Assembly: GCA_002432945.1 (NCBI GenBank)
Contig: DJHE01000021.1
Span: forward strand, 650-20,535
Origin: Synergistaceae bacterium UBA5827
GTDB lineage: Bacteria > Synergistota > Synergistia > Synergistales > 79-D21
Direction: 5' to 3'
DNA length: 19,886 nucleotides
Shown: in pieces, positions 1-7,276 of the stretch
How the letters are laid out: each line of letters opens with the position of its first letter
Position numbering within the stretch: the first letter of the stretch is position 1
The notes under the pieces: generated by a model
Told to the model about the DNA's origin: nothing
The model's input: only the letters and a program-made list of their open reading frames with translations
Database searches by the model: none
Translations under genes and position numbers: made by a program

Positions 1-22
1 GAATCCCGTTGTCCGCTCCAAA
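1..22 (+). other. Left attachment-site repeat (tRNA-Gly 3' end copy)
   Basis: These 22 bases are identical to 15156-15177, the T-loop, acceptor 3' strand and CCA of the tRNA-Gly gene at the other end. The next base differs (c here, g on the right). With an integrase next to the right copy, this is read as the crossover core of a site-specifically integrated element. The window begins inside the repeat, so the repeat may be longer and a whole tRNA gene may lie just upstream. The tRNA strand points into the element here. Confidence 0.85.
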
Positions 23-341
23 CCTTGCAATCACAGGCTTTATAGTTTTCAAGATGTGTTTTGAGGCGAACGGCCAAAGCTCTTTGAGAACGATTCCAAG
101 AAGCATTTTACAAAAACCACTTCTTAATGATTCCCTAAAAAACAACAGCCGCCTTTCGGGCGGCTGTTTTGCTGTCTCTTTCCACCCCAAACACGGGAAC
201 TTCTCCTACTACTTGCGGTAAACCCTTCTGTTTCATCAAACACGCCGCCTTTTTGCACAAATAACGGCATGAATAATGCTCTTTCTACTACTACATCCTA
301 GGGGATGATATGGGAGAGGTCAACAAAAAAGGGGGGGTGGC
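23..341. other. Left-end non-coding stretch
   Basis: No convincing gene was seen between the left attachment repeat and the first XRE gene. An open frame of 70 codons begins inside the att repeat and runs through the terminator hairpin at 144-168, so it is not believed. The stretch holds that terminator and, presumably, the promoter of the XRE gene. TTGCAC at 253-258 followed after 15 bases by TAATGC at 274-279 is only a weak candidate. Confidence 0.5.
144..170 (+). terminator. Rho-independent terminator at element left end
   Basis: A perfect 10-bp stem (AACAGCCGCC at 144-153 with GGCGGCTGTT at 159-168) has a 5-base loop and ends in TTTT. It would stop rightward transcription entering from the tRNA-Gly copy at the left border before it reaches the element's genes. 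Its presence supports the idea that the left att copy is the end of a transcribed tRNA gene. Confidence 0.85.
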
Positions 342-548
342 ATGATGACCAGGCTTAAGGAGATGAGGAAAAAACGGGGCTTGACATTGGCCCAGCTGGC
401 CTTGAGGAGCAGGGTCGACGAAGCTTTTCTGAGCAAGCTTGAAAGGTCCCTAAAAACTGCGCATTCGGAAATGCAGGAAAGGATAGCCGGGGTTCTGGAA
501 ACAAGCCCTATTGAGCTCTTCCGGAGGGATGGCATGCCTCGGGAATGA
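342..548 (+). CDS. Short XRE-family HTH regulator
   Basis: A 68-aa protein made almost entirely of one XRE/Cro-type helix-turn-helix domain. It begins LKEMRKKRGLTLAQLA, with the recognition-helix region around AFLSKLER and a closing ELF segment. It lacks the C-terminal oligomerisation or peptidase domain of larger phage repressors. The start has two adjacent ATG codons (342 and 345) behind a G-rich ribosome site (GGGGGGG then TGGC). It resembles the second short XRE protein of this element at 4561-4761: both have L-x-x-x-R-x-x-RGL-x-LA-x-LA and LSK-x-ER, so the two look like paralogues. It sits immediately upstream of the tape-measure-like gene, separated by 90 bases that hold only a short open frame overlapping its stop codon. 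Control of that gene is a reasonable inference, not shown. Confidence 0.88.
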   Translation: MMTRLKEMRKKRGLTLAQLALRSRVDEAFLSKLERSLKTAHSEMQERIAGVLETSPIELFRRDGMPRE

Positions 549-652
549 CCCGTGAGATCTATCTCGGTGCAATTGGGGGGAGCCGTAGCGGGTTGGATGG
601 GGAAAACCGGTCAAATTATGGAGGGGGTGAAGCTGTAGATGACAAATCCTAG
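545..652 (+). other. Possible 35-codon frame or decayed M41-like fragment
   Basis: An ATG at 545 overlaps the TGA stop of the XRE gene (ATGA) and opens a 35-codon frame ending at 652, inside the start of the tape-measure-like gene. Its first 17 bases are identical to 6250-6266 in the M41-like gene, so both proteins contain MTREIY followed by a glycine-rich segment. Another frame over the same bases (from GTG at 552) encodes LGGAVAGWM, which resembles the LAG-x-x-A segment of M41 peptidases. It may be a frameshifted remnant of an M41-like gene, a translational-coupling leader, or chance. Confidence 0.25.
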
Positions 653-3368
653 CGTAAAAATGTCGGTGTCGGCCGAGATTGCACAGGCTCTGAAGGCCTT
701 CGGGGATCTTCAGAAAGAAGCCCACCAGCTGGGCACTGAGCTCGAAAAGTTCGGCAACAACGCTGGCAAAGTTTTCGATCCGCTTATGGACGGCCTGGTC
801 AAGGTGGGGGCCACCATCGGGGCTATCGGGACTGCTGTAGGGGCTTTTGCAGCGAAGACTGCAAGTGACCTGGAAGGAGCCCGGGCCGTGGTTGCCCAGT
901 TAACAGGAGCGGTGGGGAAAGAGCTTGCAGGGCTACAGGAAGTCTTCGAAGGCGTGGCCATGGGGGCGGACGAATCCTTTGGGGAAATAGCCAAAGTCGT
1001 TGGAGACCTGAACACCAGGCTGGGAATCGCCGGCGACGAACTGAAGGAAACGGCCGGGGCGGTCATGGATGTGGCCGATATGACGGGGGAGGCAGCGGAC
1101 GGTATTGTGGCCGCTTTTTCCCGAATGATGAAAGACTGGGGAATTCCTGCAGAAAATGCGGTCAATACGCTCGACCGAATGTTTGCCGCTTCCCAGAAAA
1201 CGGGCATTGCCGTGACCAGGCTTGGGGAATCTCTCGTCCAGTATGGGGCTCCACTCCGTCAACTTGGGTTCGACCTCAATACGGCCACTGCCCTGATGGC
1301 TCAATGGGAGCGGGAAGGCGTGAACATGGAGCTGGTCATGGGATCCCTGCGGATTGCCCTTGGAAAGTTTGCGAAAGACGGCGTAACCGACACGGTCGGC
1401 GCCCTTAAGGGAATCATACAGGCCATTAAGGAAGCGGGGTCGACGGGAGCGGCAAACAGCCTGGCGCTTGAGGCCTTTGGAGCAAAGGCTGGCCCGGATA
1501 TGGCGGCGGCAATACGAGAAGGGCGCTTCGAGATACAGGAACTCGCAAAGAGCCTACAGGATTCCAATGGGATTATCGAACGGACTGCAGAAAGCACGCA
1601 AACCATAAAGAAGGCCATGGGGGAACTGGGAAACATCTACGGAGTTGTCCTTCAACCCTTGGGAGATTTCCTCCTGGACGGAGTCAAGGGGTTGGAAGAG
1701 CTTGCAAAGGGATTTGCAGAGTGGGCAAAGCAAACCAACGTCGTTGGGTTATCTGTTGAAGCGTTTGCCGATGCCTTGGGAGTGGCTATCCCAAAAGCCG
1801 AGGATCTCAAGGCAGCCCTGGATAAGGTTGATGTCAAGGCGGTTGTTGACTCATTCCGTGAATTCGGCGAATCGGTTAAGTCGGTAATGAAGGCCTTTGA
1901 GGAATTTGTAAGCGCTATCCCATGGGAAGGGCTCCTGAAGAACCTGGATGACATCGCAAAGGTGGTAATCGCTGGGTGGGCCTTCGAAAAGATTTCCTTG
2001 ATCGCCTCCGGGATAAAAGGGCTTTCAATGGCTCTGGGAGGGCTTGGTAACACTCTGGCAGGTTTCGTTGGCACAGGTGGATTCCTAGCGGCGGCTCTGA
2101 TGACCAAGGGGCTGGTTGATGAGTTCAAGGAAGGCAGTGCCGCAGTAGATGCTTATCGGGAAGCGCTTGGCAAGACTAGGGAGCAGCTGAAAGATATGGG
2201 GGCGGAGAAGCTAAAGGAGCAGATCGCAGCCCTCGATATGCAGATCTCCAAGATGGAGGCTCACATGGCCGGCCCCAACGGATCCGGAACAGAGAGCCCC
2301 CAATTGAAGAAATGGAAAGATCAGCTGGTTACCCTCAAGGCGGCGCTTGCCAGCATCGATGCCGATCAGCTTGATTTGAAGGGCTTCGACGAGCAAAGCG
2401 AGAAGATGAAAGCCAAGCTCGAGGCCTTTTACAAGGGACTCCTGGAGACAAAGAGAAAGGCTGCCGAGGAGATGTCAACGATCGAGGCCCCGAAGACCTT
2501 CTCGGAAACGGTGAGCGATTCGCTGGTGGGATCCATCCAGGGGTTCATATCGGAGGTCAATACGCTTAGATCGCAATCGAAAGAGCTGATCTCGACGTTC
2601 GGCCTGAATGCCGCCGAGGCGGGGGAGGCGCTTAAGGAGTCGATAAAGAAGAGGGCCTCGGATGCCGGTGACGAACTGGTGAAGAAATTCGACAACCCCA
2701 CGATGAAACAGCTTTTCGGGAAGGCATTGGCTAACCTCGGAAAGGTCGGAGGAGACGCCATGCTCCAGGAGATTGGAAATGCCCTGGGTGCTGCCGAGAA
2801 AAAGCTCGACGATTTCAAGTCGAAGATGGATGAATATACGAAGCAACTTGAAGAGCTCCAGGGGAAGGAGCAAACAGGAGAGGCCTTCGTAACGGGGGTG
2901 TGGGGAAACAAAACAACCTATGCCGTCGAGAAGGGGATGCAGTATGAAAATCCCGAGAAAGGATCCTTCGAGGAATACTTCAATAAGCCCACCTACGATT
3001 ATGTAACGATCGAGAAACCGGTCAAGGAAGCGGAAAAAACCTTGTCAGAGAGCCTTGGCTCCGGTATCGATGCGCTACTCAAGAAGCTGGCGAAGGGGAT
3101 TGAAAGCTTTGATGCCTCTAAAATGACGAAGCCGATCCAAGACGCTTTGAAGGGGATAGAAACATCTGGTGAAACATCGGGCGGCTCTGCCGGGAACAAG
3201 TTCTCCACGGCGTTTTATTCCAACACAAAGAGCATGATTGACCAGGTCGTGGCTGATATCAACAATATCCCGAACGTGGTGAATGTCACGATACGCAAAG
3301 ACTTTGAGTCTCAAAAGGGGAAATCGGGCTTGGCGGGTGAAGTCGCACGAGCATCCAGGGATTGGTAA
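639..3368 (+). CDS. Phage tail tape-measure-like protein (orphan)
   Basis: A 909-aa protein with the features of TP901-type tape measure proteins. There is a short charged N-terminus and a hydrophobic Gly/Ala segment at about residues 56-75. A helical core of about residues 75-330 (KTASDLEGA, LGIAGDELKETAG, MFAASQKTGIAVTRLGESL) matches the minor-tail core pattern. A second long hydrophobic stretch lies at about 433-491, and Lys/Glu-rich coiled-coil segments at about 574-610 and 717-745. In tailed phages such proteins fill the tail tube and set its length. The start ATG follows GGAGGGGG by about 11 bases. What is odd is the context: no tail tube, chaperone, baseplate, capsid, portal or terminase gene is present anywhere in the element. 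It could be a relic of a prophage, or a tail-related protein acting on a helper phage; the open frame is intact. A terminator follows directly. Confidence 0.85.
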   Translation: MTNPSVKMSVSAEIAQALKAFGDLQKEAHQLGTELEKFGNNAGKVFDPLMDGLVKVGATIGAIGTAVGAFAAKTASDLEGARAVVAQLTGAVGKELAGLQEVFEGVAMGADESFGEIAKVVGDLNTRLGIAGDELKETAGAVMDVADMTGEAADGIVAAFSRMMKDWGIPAENAVNTLDRMFAASQKTGIAVTRLGESLVQYGAPLRQLGFDLNTATALMAQWEREGVNMELVMGSLRIALGKFAKDGVTDTVGALKGIIQAIKEAGSTGAANSLALEAFGAKAGPDMAAAIREGRFEIQELAKSLQDSNGIIERTAESTQTIKKAMGELGNIYGVVLQPLGDFLLDGVKGLEELAKGFAEWAKQTNVVGLSVEAFADALGVAIPKAEDLKAALDKVDVKAVVDSFREFGESVKSVMKAFEEFVSAIPWEGLLKNLDDIAKVVIAGWAFEKISLIASGIKGLSMALGGLGNTLAGFVGTGGFLAAALMTKGLVDEFKEGSAAVDAYREALGKTREQLKDMGAEKLKEQIAALDMQISKMEAHMAGPNGSGTESPQLKKWKDQLVTLKAALASIDADQLDLKGFDEQSEKMKAKLEAFYKGLLETKRKAAEEMSTIEAPKTFSETVSDSLVGSIQGFISEVNTLRSQSKELISTFGLNAAEAGEALKESIKKRASDAGDELVKKFDNPTMKQLFGKALANLGKVGGDAMLQEIGNALGAAEKKLDDFKSKMDEYTKQLEELQGKEQTGEAFVTGVWGNKTTYAVEKGMQYENPEKGSFEEYFNKPTYDYVTIEKPVKEAEKTLSESLGSGIDALLKKLAKGIESFDASKMTKPIQDALKGIETSGETSGGSAGNKFSTAFYSNTKSMIDQVVADINNIPNVVNVTIRKDFESQKGKSGLAGEVARASRDW

Positions 3369-3382
3369 GTCAAAGGGAATGT

Positions 3383-3415
3383 GAAGGAGGTCCCATTTCG
3401 GGGCCTCCTTCTATT
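3383..3415. terminator. Bidirectional terminator between convergent genes
   Basis: A 12-bp stem (3383-3394 with 3400-3411, one T-G wobble, loop ATTTC) follows the tape-measure-like gene and is followed by TATTTCC. The stop codon of the leftward zinc-ribbon gene (3411-3413) touches its right arm. It is therefore placed to end transcription from both sides. Confidence 0.75.
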
Positions 3416-4466
3416 TCCTAAAAGCGCTTCCTCTTCTCGCCGTACAATGTTCTTCACGTGCCTTAATTTCCTTCCTCTTTGGTCTACAGGAGGGGCACCA
3501 AGAATCATAACCAGTCTTCGGAATTCTCTTCCTCTGATACGGAACTCCGCAATGACGACAAACTGAGATGTGTTTCCCACCACAAAGGATTGCCCCCAGA
3601 TCAAAAAGCACTCTTCCCAAAAACCCCAAGCCCGGAATTAGCGTGAAGACCGGTTCCCCTTTACTATTTTTCGCAAGAATCACCCTTGGTGTGGCTTTGT
3701 CTCTATCGAGCTCTTGCTCTATCAATAGGAAGAGGACTTCTTTTTGTTCGATAAGGGTTCCCAAGCCATGGTCCCATGTGCTGGCGGCGAAATCGAACAA
3801 AGACCCCTCCAGATTGCCCTGATGACTACCGCCTTTTCGAGAGATGAAAGGGCTTCCACCTGGTAAGACTATCCCGTGCCTTTCGAGGTTTTCGTGGTAA
3901 GCAGAAAAAAGGTCTTCCATATCTTTCGTTGGGGCGGGTTCTCCCATTTGGAGATGAGCTGCGATAACACAGAAGGCCCCCGTTATTCTGGACCAGCGTT
4001 TGTACTGTGCTGTTGGTTCTTTCTGCTCACGTAAAACCCATAGCCTTTCACGGTCATTTACAGAATTATCGAAAAAACACAAGGGGGAGTAGCTCCCTTG
4101 AAAATCCAACCAGAGGGGGCCATGCGCTTCAATGAATTTCAAGAGCCCCTTATCGCCGGTGCGCCTGCGGCCATAATCGATGCCGATCAGCCCTTCGAGG
4201 ATCTTTTCGGTTGCCCCATCAACAAGAGTCCATCCTGAATTCAGAAGCTCTCCCACAAGGGTTCTCCCGGTGTCGGAAACGTCGCCAATCTGGAACTGAA
4301 CCCACTGTTTGCGCTTATCGAGGCTCACAGAGAGGGGGCGCAAAATCAATGTGGGTGTCCCCGCATTTCTTAGTGTGTATTCCTTGAGAAGGTCCCACGG
4401 ATCCCTACCGCTAATTTCCTGCGCAAACCCTTCCAATGCATGATCTTTCATTCCCATAACCCCCAC
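3411..4466 (-). CDS. Unknown protein with C-terminal zinc ribbon
   Basis: A protein of up to 351 aa; I do not recognise the first 300 residues. The C-terminus has C303-x2-C306 and C324-x2-C327 (CRHCGVPY then WCPSCR) followed by a Lys/Arg-rich tail. This arrangement is common in treble-clef or zinc-ribbon ends of DNA-binding proteins, such as those ending CGNR-type proteins. The rest is soluble and rich in Trp and Leu, with no membrane segment. The furthest start is GTG at 4466; in-frame ATG codons at 4457 and 4451 are also possible, and the G-run TGGGGG just upstream favours one of those. It is transcribed away from the XRE gene at 4561 across a 94-bp AT-rich gap, the usual arrangement of a regulated divergent pair. 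Function unknown. Confidence 0.7.
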   Translation of the reverse strand: MGVMGMKDHALEGFAQEISGRDPWDLLKEYTLRNAGTPTLILRPLSVSLDKRKQWVQFQIGDVSDTGRTLVGELLNSGWTLVDGATEKILEGLIGIDYGRRRTGDKGLLKFIEAHGPLWLDFQGSYSPLCFFDNSVNDRERLWVLREQKEPTAQYKRWSRITGAFCVIAAHLQMGEPAPTKDMEDLFSAYHENLERHGIVLPGGSPFISRKGGSHQGNLEGSLFDFAASTWDHGLGTLIEQKEVLFLLIEQELDRDKATPRVILAKNSKGEPVFTLIPGLGFLGRVLFDLGAILCGGKHISVCRHCGVPYQRKRIPKTGYDSWCPSCRPKRKEIKAREEHCTARRGSAFRK

Positions 4467-4500
4467 AATAAAACATAGATAAACAAGTTATAAAAAACTG

Positions 4501-4528
4501 TTGCGCTTGCGTATCCTGTTGTTATAAA
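4501..4528 (+). promoter_or_regulatory. Promoter of the rightward XRE operon
   Basis: TTGCGC (4501-4506) and TATAAA (4523-4528) are separated by 16 bases and lie 32 bases before the XRE start. The 94-bp gap between the divergent genes is AT-rich and includes tandem TTATAA-type segments. A clear promoter for the leftward gene was not identified. This gap is the likely switch point for the element's two transcription directions. Confidence 0.6.
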
Positions 4529-4560
4529 GAGAATACCACAGGAAAGGAGGTGGTCAAGAT

Positions 4561-4761
4561 ATGACAGAACTTCGGCGGATAAGGGAGGCCCGGGGCCTAT
4601 GTCTAGCAGAGCTCGCCTTTCGGTTGAATGTTAGCGACGGGAACCTTTCTAAAGTGGAACGAGGATGGAGAAAACTTCCTGAAGGGGCACGAAAAAAGGC
4701 TGCGGAGTTGTTCGATGTCGAAGAGGCCGAGCTCTTTAGCGAAGACGGGTTTGCAAAGTAA
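4561..4761 (+). CDS. Short XRE-family HTH regulator, first gene of rightward operon
   Basis: A 66-aa protein consisting of one XRE helix-turn-helix: LRRIREARGLCLAELAFRL, then the recognition region SDGNLSKVER. It follows a textbook ribosome site (AAAGGAGGTG, about 9 bases before ATG). It is related in pattern to the 68-aa XRE protein at 342-548. As the first gene of the 4561-8210 operon, divergent from the zinc-ribbon gene, it is the best candidate for a Cro/CI-like regulator of this divergent promoter region. That role is inferred from position; the operator was not identified. Confidence 0.88.
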   Translation: MTELRRIREARGLCLAELAFRLNVSDGNLSKVERGWRKLPEGARKKAAELFDVEEAELFSEDGFAK

Positions 4762-4762
4762 T

Positions 4763-4784
4763 AGCCCACCCGGCAAGGTGGGCT
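4763..4784 (+). promoter_or_regulatory. Intercistronic hairpin after XRE gene
   Basis: A perfect 8-bp stem (AGCCCACC at 4763-4770 with GGTGGGCT at 4777-4784, loop CGGCAA) begins just after the XRE stop codon. No T-run follows, so it is unlikely to be a full intrinsic terminator. It may stabilise the upstream mRNA or lower downstream expression. Confidence 0.55.
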
Positions 4785-4833
4785 GTCCCGGCTGCAACCG
4801 GGGAATTAAAGAACACTCTGAGGTGATTCTCCC

Positions 4834-5316
4834 ATGACAGAACCTAAAAAGGCAAGATCTGAGTTTTGCAAGGGAAAAGCAACAAGGCTGGAAACGACTT
4901 TCAACGGCGCTCCTGCACCTGGTGGCAACTATTACGAGGCATCGAAGCATTACGTCAAGGCTTGCAAGAACCCGGTGGCAGGCAAGCATCCTCACGGTCT
5001 TGGGTATGGCGGGATCGACAGTGACGTGTTCAGGGCCCTCCTGAAGCGAGGGTGCCTGACGATCGAGCTGAACCTGGCCGGAGAATCGCCAAGGTTCGCC
5101 ACATTCAGGGATTTCCTGCAGGAGGGAGTATCGGTTCGCTGGAAAGATCAACGCTTCCCAGGTCCAAGGCGCTACCTCTCCGAACAGTACTGGTATGACT
5201 CCCCCTTTCTCCTCAAAGGAAGGCTTCTCGAGATCCAGAAGGAAGAAAAAAGAAGGACCGAGGAGAAGAGCCAGCTTGGGCTATGGGGTGGTTTCATGCC
5301 GGCTGCCCATCAGTAA
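4834..5316 (+). CDS. Unknown 160-aa element protein
   Basis: A 160-aa protein without a family I recognise. It has a Gly/His-rich middle (GKHPHGLGYGGID), an aromatic segment (EQYWYDSPF) and a highly charged Lys/Glu helix near the C-terminus (about residues 132-150). There is no signal peptide or membrane segment. The start ATG is preceded by TGAGGTGA at good spacing. It is followed after 19 bases by the winged-helix gene, so both are probably co-transcribed from the promoter before 4561. Its place between a regulator and a replication-like gene suggests an early function, but nothing in the sequence names one. Confidence 0.75.
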   Translation: MTEPKKARSEFCKGKATRLETTFNGAPAPGGNYYEASKHYVKACKNPVAGKHPHGLGYGGIDSDVFRALLKRGCLTIELNLAGESPRFATFRDFLQEGVSVRWKDQRFPGPRRYLSEQYWYDSPFLLKGRLLEIQKEEKRRTEEKSQLGLWGGFMPAAHQ

Positions 5317-5335
5317 AGACGAGGAGGGTTAGGCG

Positions 5336-5959
5336 ATGGGCTCGGGAACTCGACCGTCTTTCGGAACGATCGAAGGTAGGCGTTGGGAGCAACTGAAGCG
5401 AATAGGGCTTTCCGTGCCTGCGAAACTGGTTCTCGTTGAGTTCCTGGTCGGCAGGTATCGGAACGGCGCCGGGGCGGTTTACCTCCCGGTATTCATAGCC
5501 AATATCGCAAATGCCGCAAGTATTTCGGAGGAGGAAACACGAAACGCCCTCGCTGAGCTCGAAAAAGTTGGTCTCATGGCCGTCGACTCCAACAACGACG
5601 TTCTAGCCTGCCAGGAGTTCTGGCACCATAGCTGGCTTTCCAACGGGAAACATGCACTGAAGGTGGCCAGGATCGTTGAGGATCTTCCGGAAAACACCGC
5701 CATGGCTCCTCTGATCCGGATCCTCGAGCAGGAAGAGGAAAGAGTCCGAACGCAAAGACCCGCAAGAGAGGTTGAAGGGGGAAGGATGGTTGATCCCTCG
5801 GGTTGGTATCGAACCGTTATCGAGGCGCTCTACAGTCGATCGGCACCGCAAAACCAATCCCATACAAGTATCGGGAACAAGTACCCGTCACCGAGGAGCC
5901 TTCGGGCTGAACTGGGGCTGACCCTTGAGGATGAGAGGGGAGCCAAGCAGGCTGTGTGA
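5336..5959 (+). CDS. Winged-helix, phage replication-like protein
   Basis: A 207-aa protein. Residues about 25-105 read like the winged-helix domain of phage and plasmid replication or replisome-organiser proteins. They include AKLVLVEFLVGRY, YLPVFIANIA and SISEEETRNALAELEKVGLM, then a beta hairpin with DSNNDVL, followed by the N-x-K-x-x-L-K-V-A-R helix and a PENT-A-x-x-PLIRIL segment. In such families this module is followed by a helicase-loader or DnaD-like part; here the C-terminus is short and polar. The ribosome site GAGGAGGG lies before ATG 5336. Its stop codon overlaps the next gene by 4 bases (GTGA), indicating translational coupling. A replication role is inferred from the domain pattern and remains uncertain; a transcription regulator is the alternative. 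Confidence 0.65.
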   Translation: MGSGTRPSFGTIEGRRWEQLKRIGLSVPAKLVLVEFLVGRYRNGAGAVYLPVFIANIANAASISEEETRNALAELEKVGLMAVDSNNDVLACQEFWHHSWLSNGKHALKVARIVEDLPENTAMAPLIRILEQEEERVRTQRPAREVEGGRMVDPSGWYRTVIEALYSRSAPQNQSHTSIGNKYPSPRSLRAELGLTLEDERGAKQAV

Positions 5960-6597
5960 ATGGTCCCATGTTTGTTCGATCAAGAAAGCCAGGAAAGGAG
6001 GGTCATCGTTTGCCAGACCAAGCTAGAACGGCCATTCACGAAGCGGGTCACGCCTGTTATGCCTTGATCCATCGCATAGGGTTCAGGAGAGTCTTAATTC
6101 AGAAGGAAGAGGATGAATGGTCAGGTGCCTTGATATTTAGTGACCGCAATACCGGCGAAAAGCACAAAGGTCGCCTCGAAAAGAAGGCCTACGTGCGGGA
6201 TCTGGAGATAGCGGAACACTTCAGCGGAGAAACGGGTTTGGCGGCTGAGATGACCCGTGAGATCTACATGACGCTTGCGGGGATGGATGTTGCCGGGGTT
6301 TTTGCGGAGTTCCTGTTGGCCGGGATAGACGGGAATCAGCCCCTTGAAAAGGCTTTATCAGGGCCAGATAAGAAAAGCTTTTTCAAGTGGGCCGGCCTGG
6401 CTATCCAGGCTGGAATGACAAGTGAGGGGGTGGCGAAAGAGCTCGGGGAAATTTTCAACGAACTGGATCGGTACCGGGATTTTATCTCGGACCTGGCGGA
6501 CATGTTGATCCGGAAGAACCTGGTTCCCTACGGGGAATGCAGGTCACTTTTTGAAAGGACGAAAGAGAGGTTGATGGCGGATGCAGCGTGTGGATAG
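5956..6597 (+). CDS. Stand-alone M41 (FtsH-type) metallopeptidase-like protein
   Basis: A 213-aa protein with a zinc-protease motif H28-E-A-G-H32 inside ARTAIHEAGHACYALI, the classic FtsH M41 context. It also has a LAGMDVAGVFAEFLLAG segment (about residues 107-123) matching the M41 helix that follows the active site. D138 in GPDKKSFF sits where the third zinc ligand would be expected. The AAA+ ATPase and membrane parts of FtsH are absent, and the protein is about the size of the protease domain alone. It is thus an ATPase-free zincin that probably cleaves or binds a specific partner. The start GTG 5956 overlaps the previous stop; ATG 5968 is the alternative. Similar stand-alone M41-like proteins are known from mobile elements, where their substrates are generally unknown. 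Confidence 0.75.
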   Translation: MNGPMFVRSRKPGKEGHRLPDQARTAIHEAGHACYALIHRIGFRRVLIQKEEDEWSGALIFSDRNTGEKHKGRLEKKAYVRDLEIAEHFSGETGLAAEMTREIYMTLAGMDVAGVFAEFLLAGIDGNQPLEKALSGPDKKSFFKWAGLAIQAGMTSEGVAKELGEIFNELDRYRDFISDLADMLIRKNLVPYGECRSLFERTKERLMADAACG

Positions 6598-6832
6598 TGG
6601 TGTCTTGCTGGACACGGGGAACGCAGAAAGGCTGGGCGAGCGAAAGTTTCAGGGGTTTATTCAAACCCTTTTCCGGTCCGGGGAAACCTATTTCAAGCAT
6701 GTGGGGCGTCCTGGGGAGCCGGAGGAAGAAGGGGGACTCAGCCTTATGACCCTCGAAGCGGCTAGGAGTTGGGCGGAAGGGTTGACGGTGGAACAGTACC
6801 GGTCGATTTTCCCGGATGTGGAGGAGGGGTAA
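6581..6832 (+). CDS. Unknown 83-aa element protein
   Basis: An 83-aa acidic protein that overlaps the end of the M41-like gene by 17 bases. ATG 6581 follows GAGAGG by about 8 bases. No domain was recognised. The C-terminal half contains a MTLEAARSWAEGL helix and ends in PDVEEG. Its end lies only 4 bases before the next start, so it belongs to the same operon. The overlap, ribosome site and continuous open frame make it a plausible gene, but there is no functional clue. Confidence 0.6.
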   Translation: MQRVDSGVLLDTGNAERLGERKFQGFIQTLFRSGETYFKHVGRPGEPEEEGGLSLMTLEAARSWAEGLTVEQYRSIFPDVEEG

Positions 6833-6836
6833 AGAG

Positions 6837-7178
6837 ATGTTCGGCCAGCCGGAAAAGTTCTTGGAAAAAACTTTTATTCGTGAGCAGGTCGATGAATACG
6901 CAATGGAAGCGGTCCGTAACCACAAGATATATAGGACCGCAACGTCGAAGCTCCTCCATACGGTTGACCAGGGATCCCGGCTTGTCCAGGTGTTCAAGAC
7001 AAAAGCGGGGAATTTCTTTCTTATCCGCTGGCGGTCAGCTCCCATGGTCTACGGGAGAGCAGGGGGGCTGTGGCATTTTGGCGGAATGTTTCCATCAAAC
7101 CGGGACGAGATCCTGAAGATCCTCGCAGCGGAACATGTGGAAATCACAAACATCCTGAGAAGGGAACTCAATCTGTAA
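6837..7178 (+). CDS. Unknown 113-aa element protein
   Basis: A 113-aa protein starting MFGQPEKF. ATG 6837 was chosen because GGAGGAGGGG lies about 7 bases upstream; the frame could extend to ATG 6816, but that would place the ribosome site inside the gene. The sequence has a basic beta-rich middle (LVQVFKTKAGNFFLIRWRSAP) and a C-terminal helix (EILKILAAEHVEITNILRREL). No known family was recognised and there is no membrane segment. It is the last of the tightly packed genes before a 98-base gap holding a GC-rich hairpin. Confidence 0.65.
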   Translation: MFGQPEKFLEKTFIREQVDEYAMEAVRNHKIYRTATSKLLHTVDQGSRLVQVFKTKAGNFFLIRWRSAPMVYGRAGGLWHFGGMFPSNRDEILKILAAEHVEITNILRRELNL

Positions 7179-7186
7179 CGACTGAG

Positions 7187-7208
7187 GGGGGGCGCTTATG
7201 CCCCCCTT
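7187..7208 (+). terminator. GC-rich hairpin, possible partial terminator
   Basis: A perfect 7-bp stem (GGGGGGC at 7187-7193 with GCCCCCC at 7200-7206, loop GCTTAT) lies 8 bases after the stop of the previous gene. Only TT follows, so termination would be weak. It may separate the first part of the operon from the HTH gene pair. Confidence 0.45.
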
Positions 7209-7276
7209 GGTGTTCAACCCTGGATGCAGATATGTGGCAATAAAGCCACCATAAAAGGGACAGGAGGCGGAGGGGA

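Noticed and set aside
9..221. 70-codon open frame starting in the att repeat
   Set aside because: Starts within tRNA sequence and runs through a terminator hairpin; no ribosome site.
710..2911. Long minus-strand open frames opposite the tape-measure-like gene
   Set aside because: Shadow frames with Ser/Pro-rich, low-complexity translation; the plus-strand gene has the family pattern and ribosome site.
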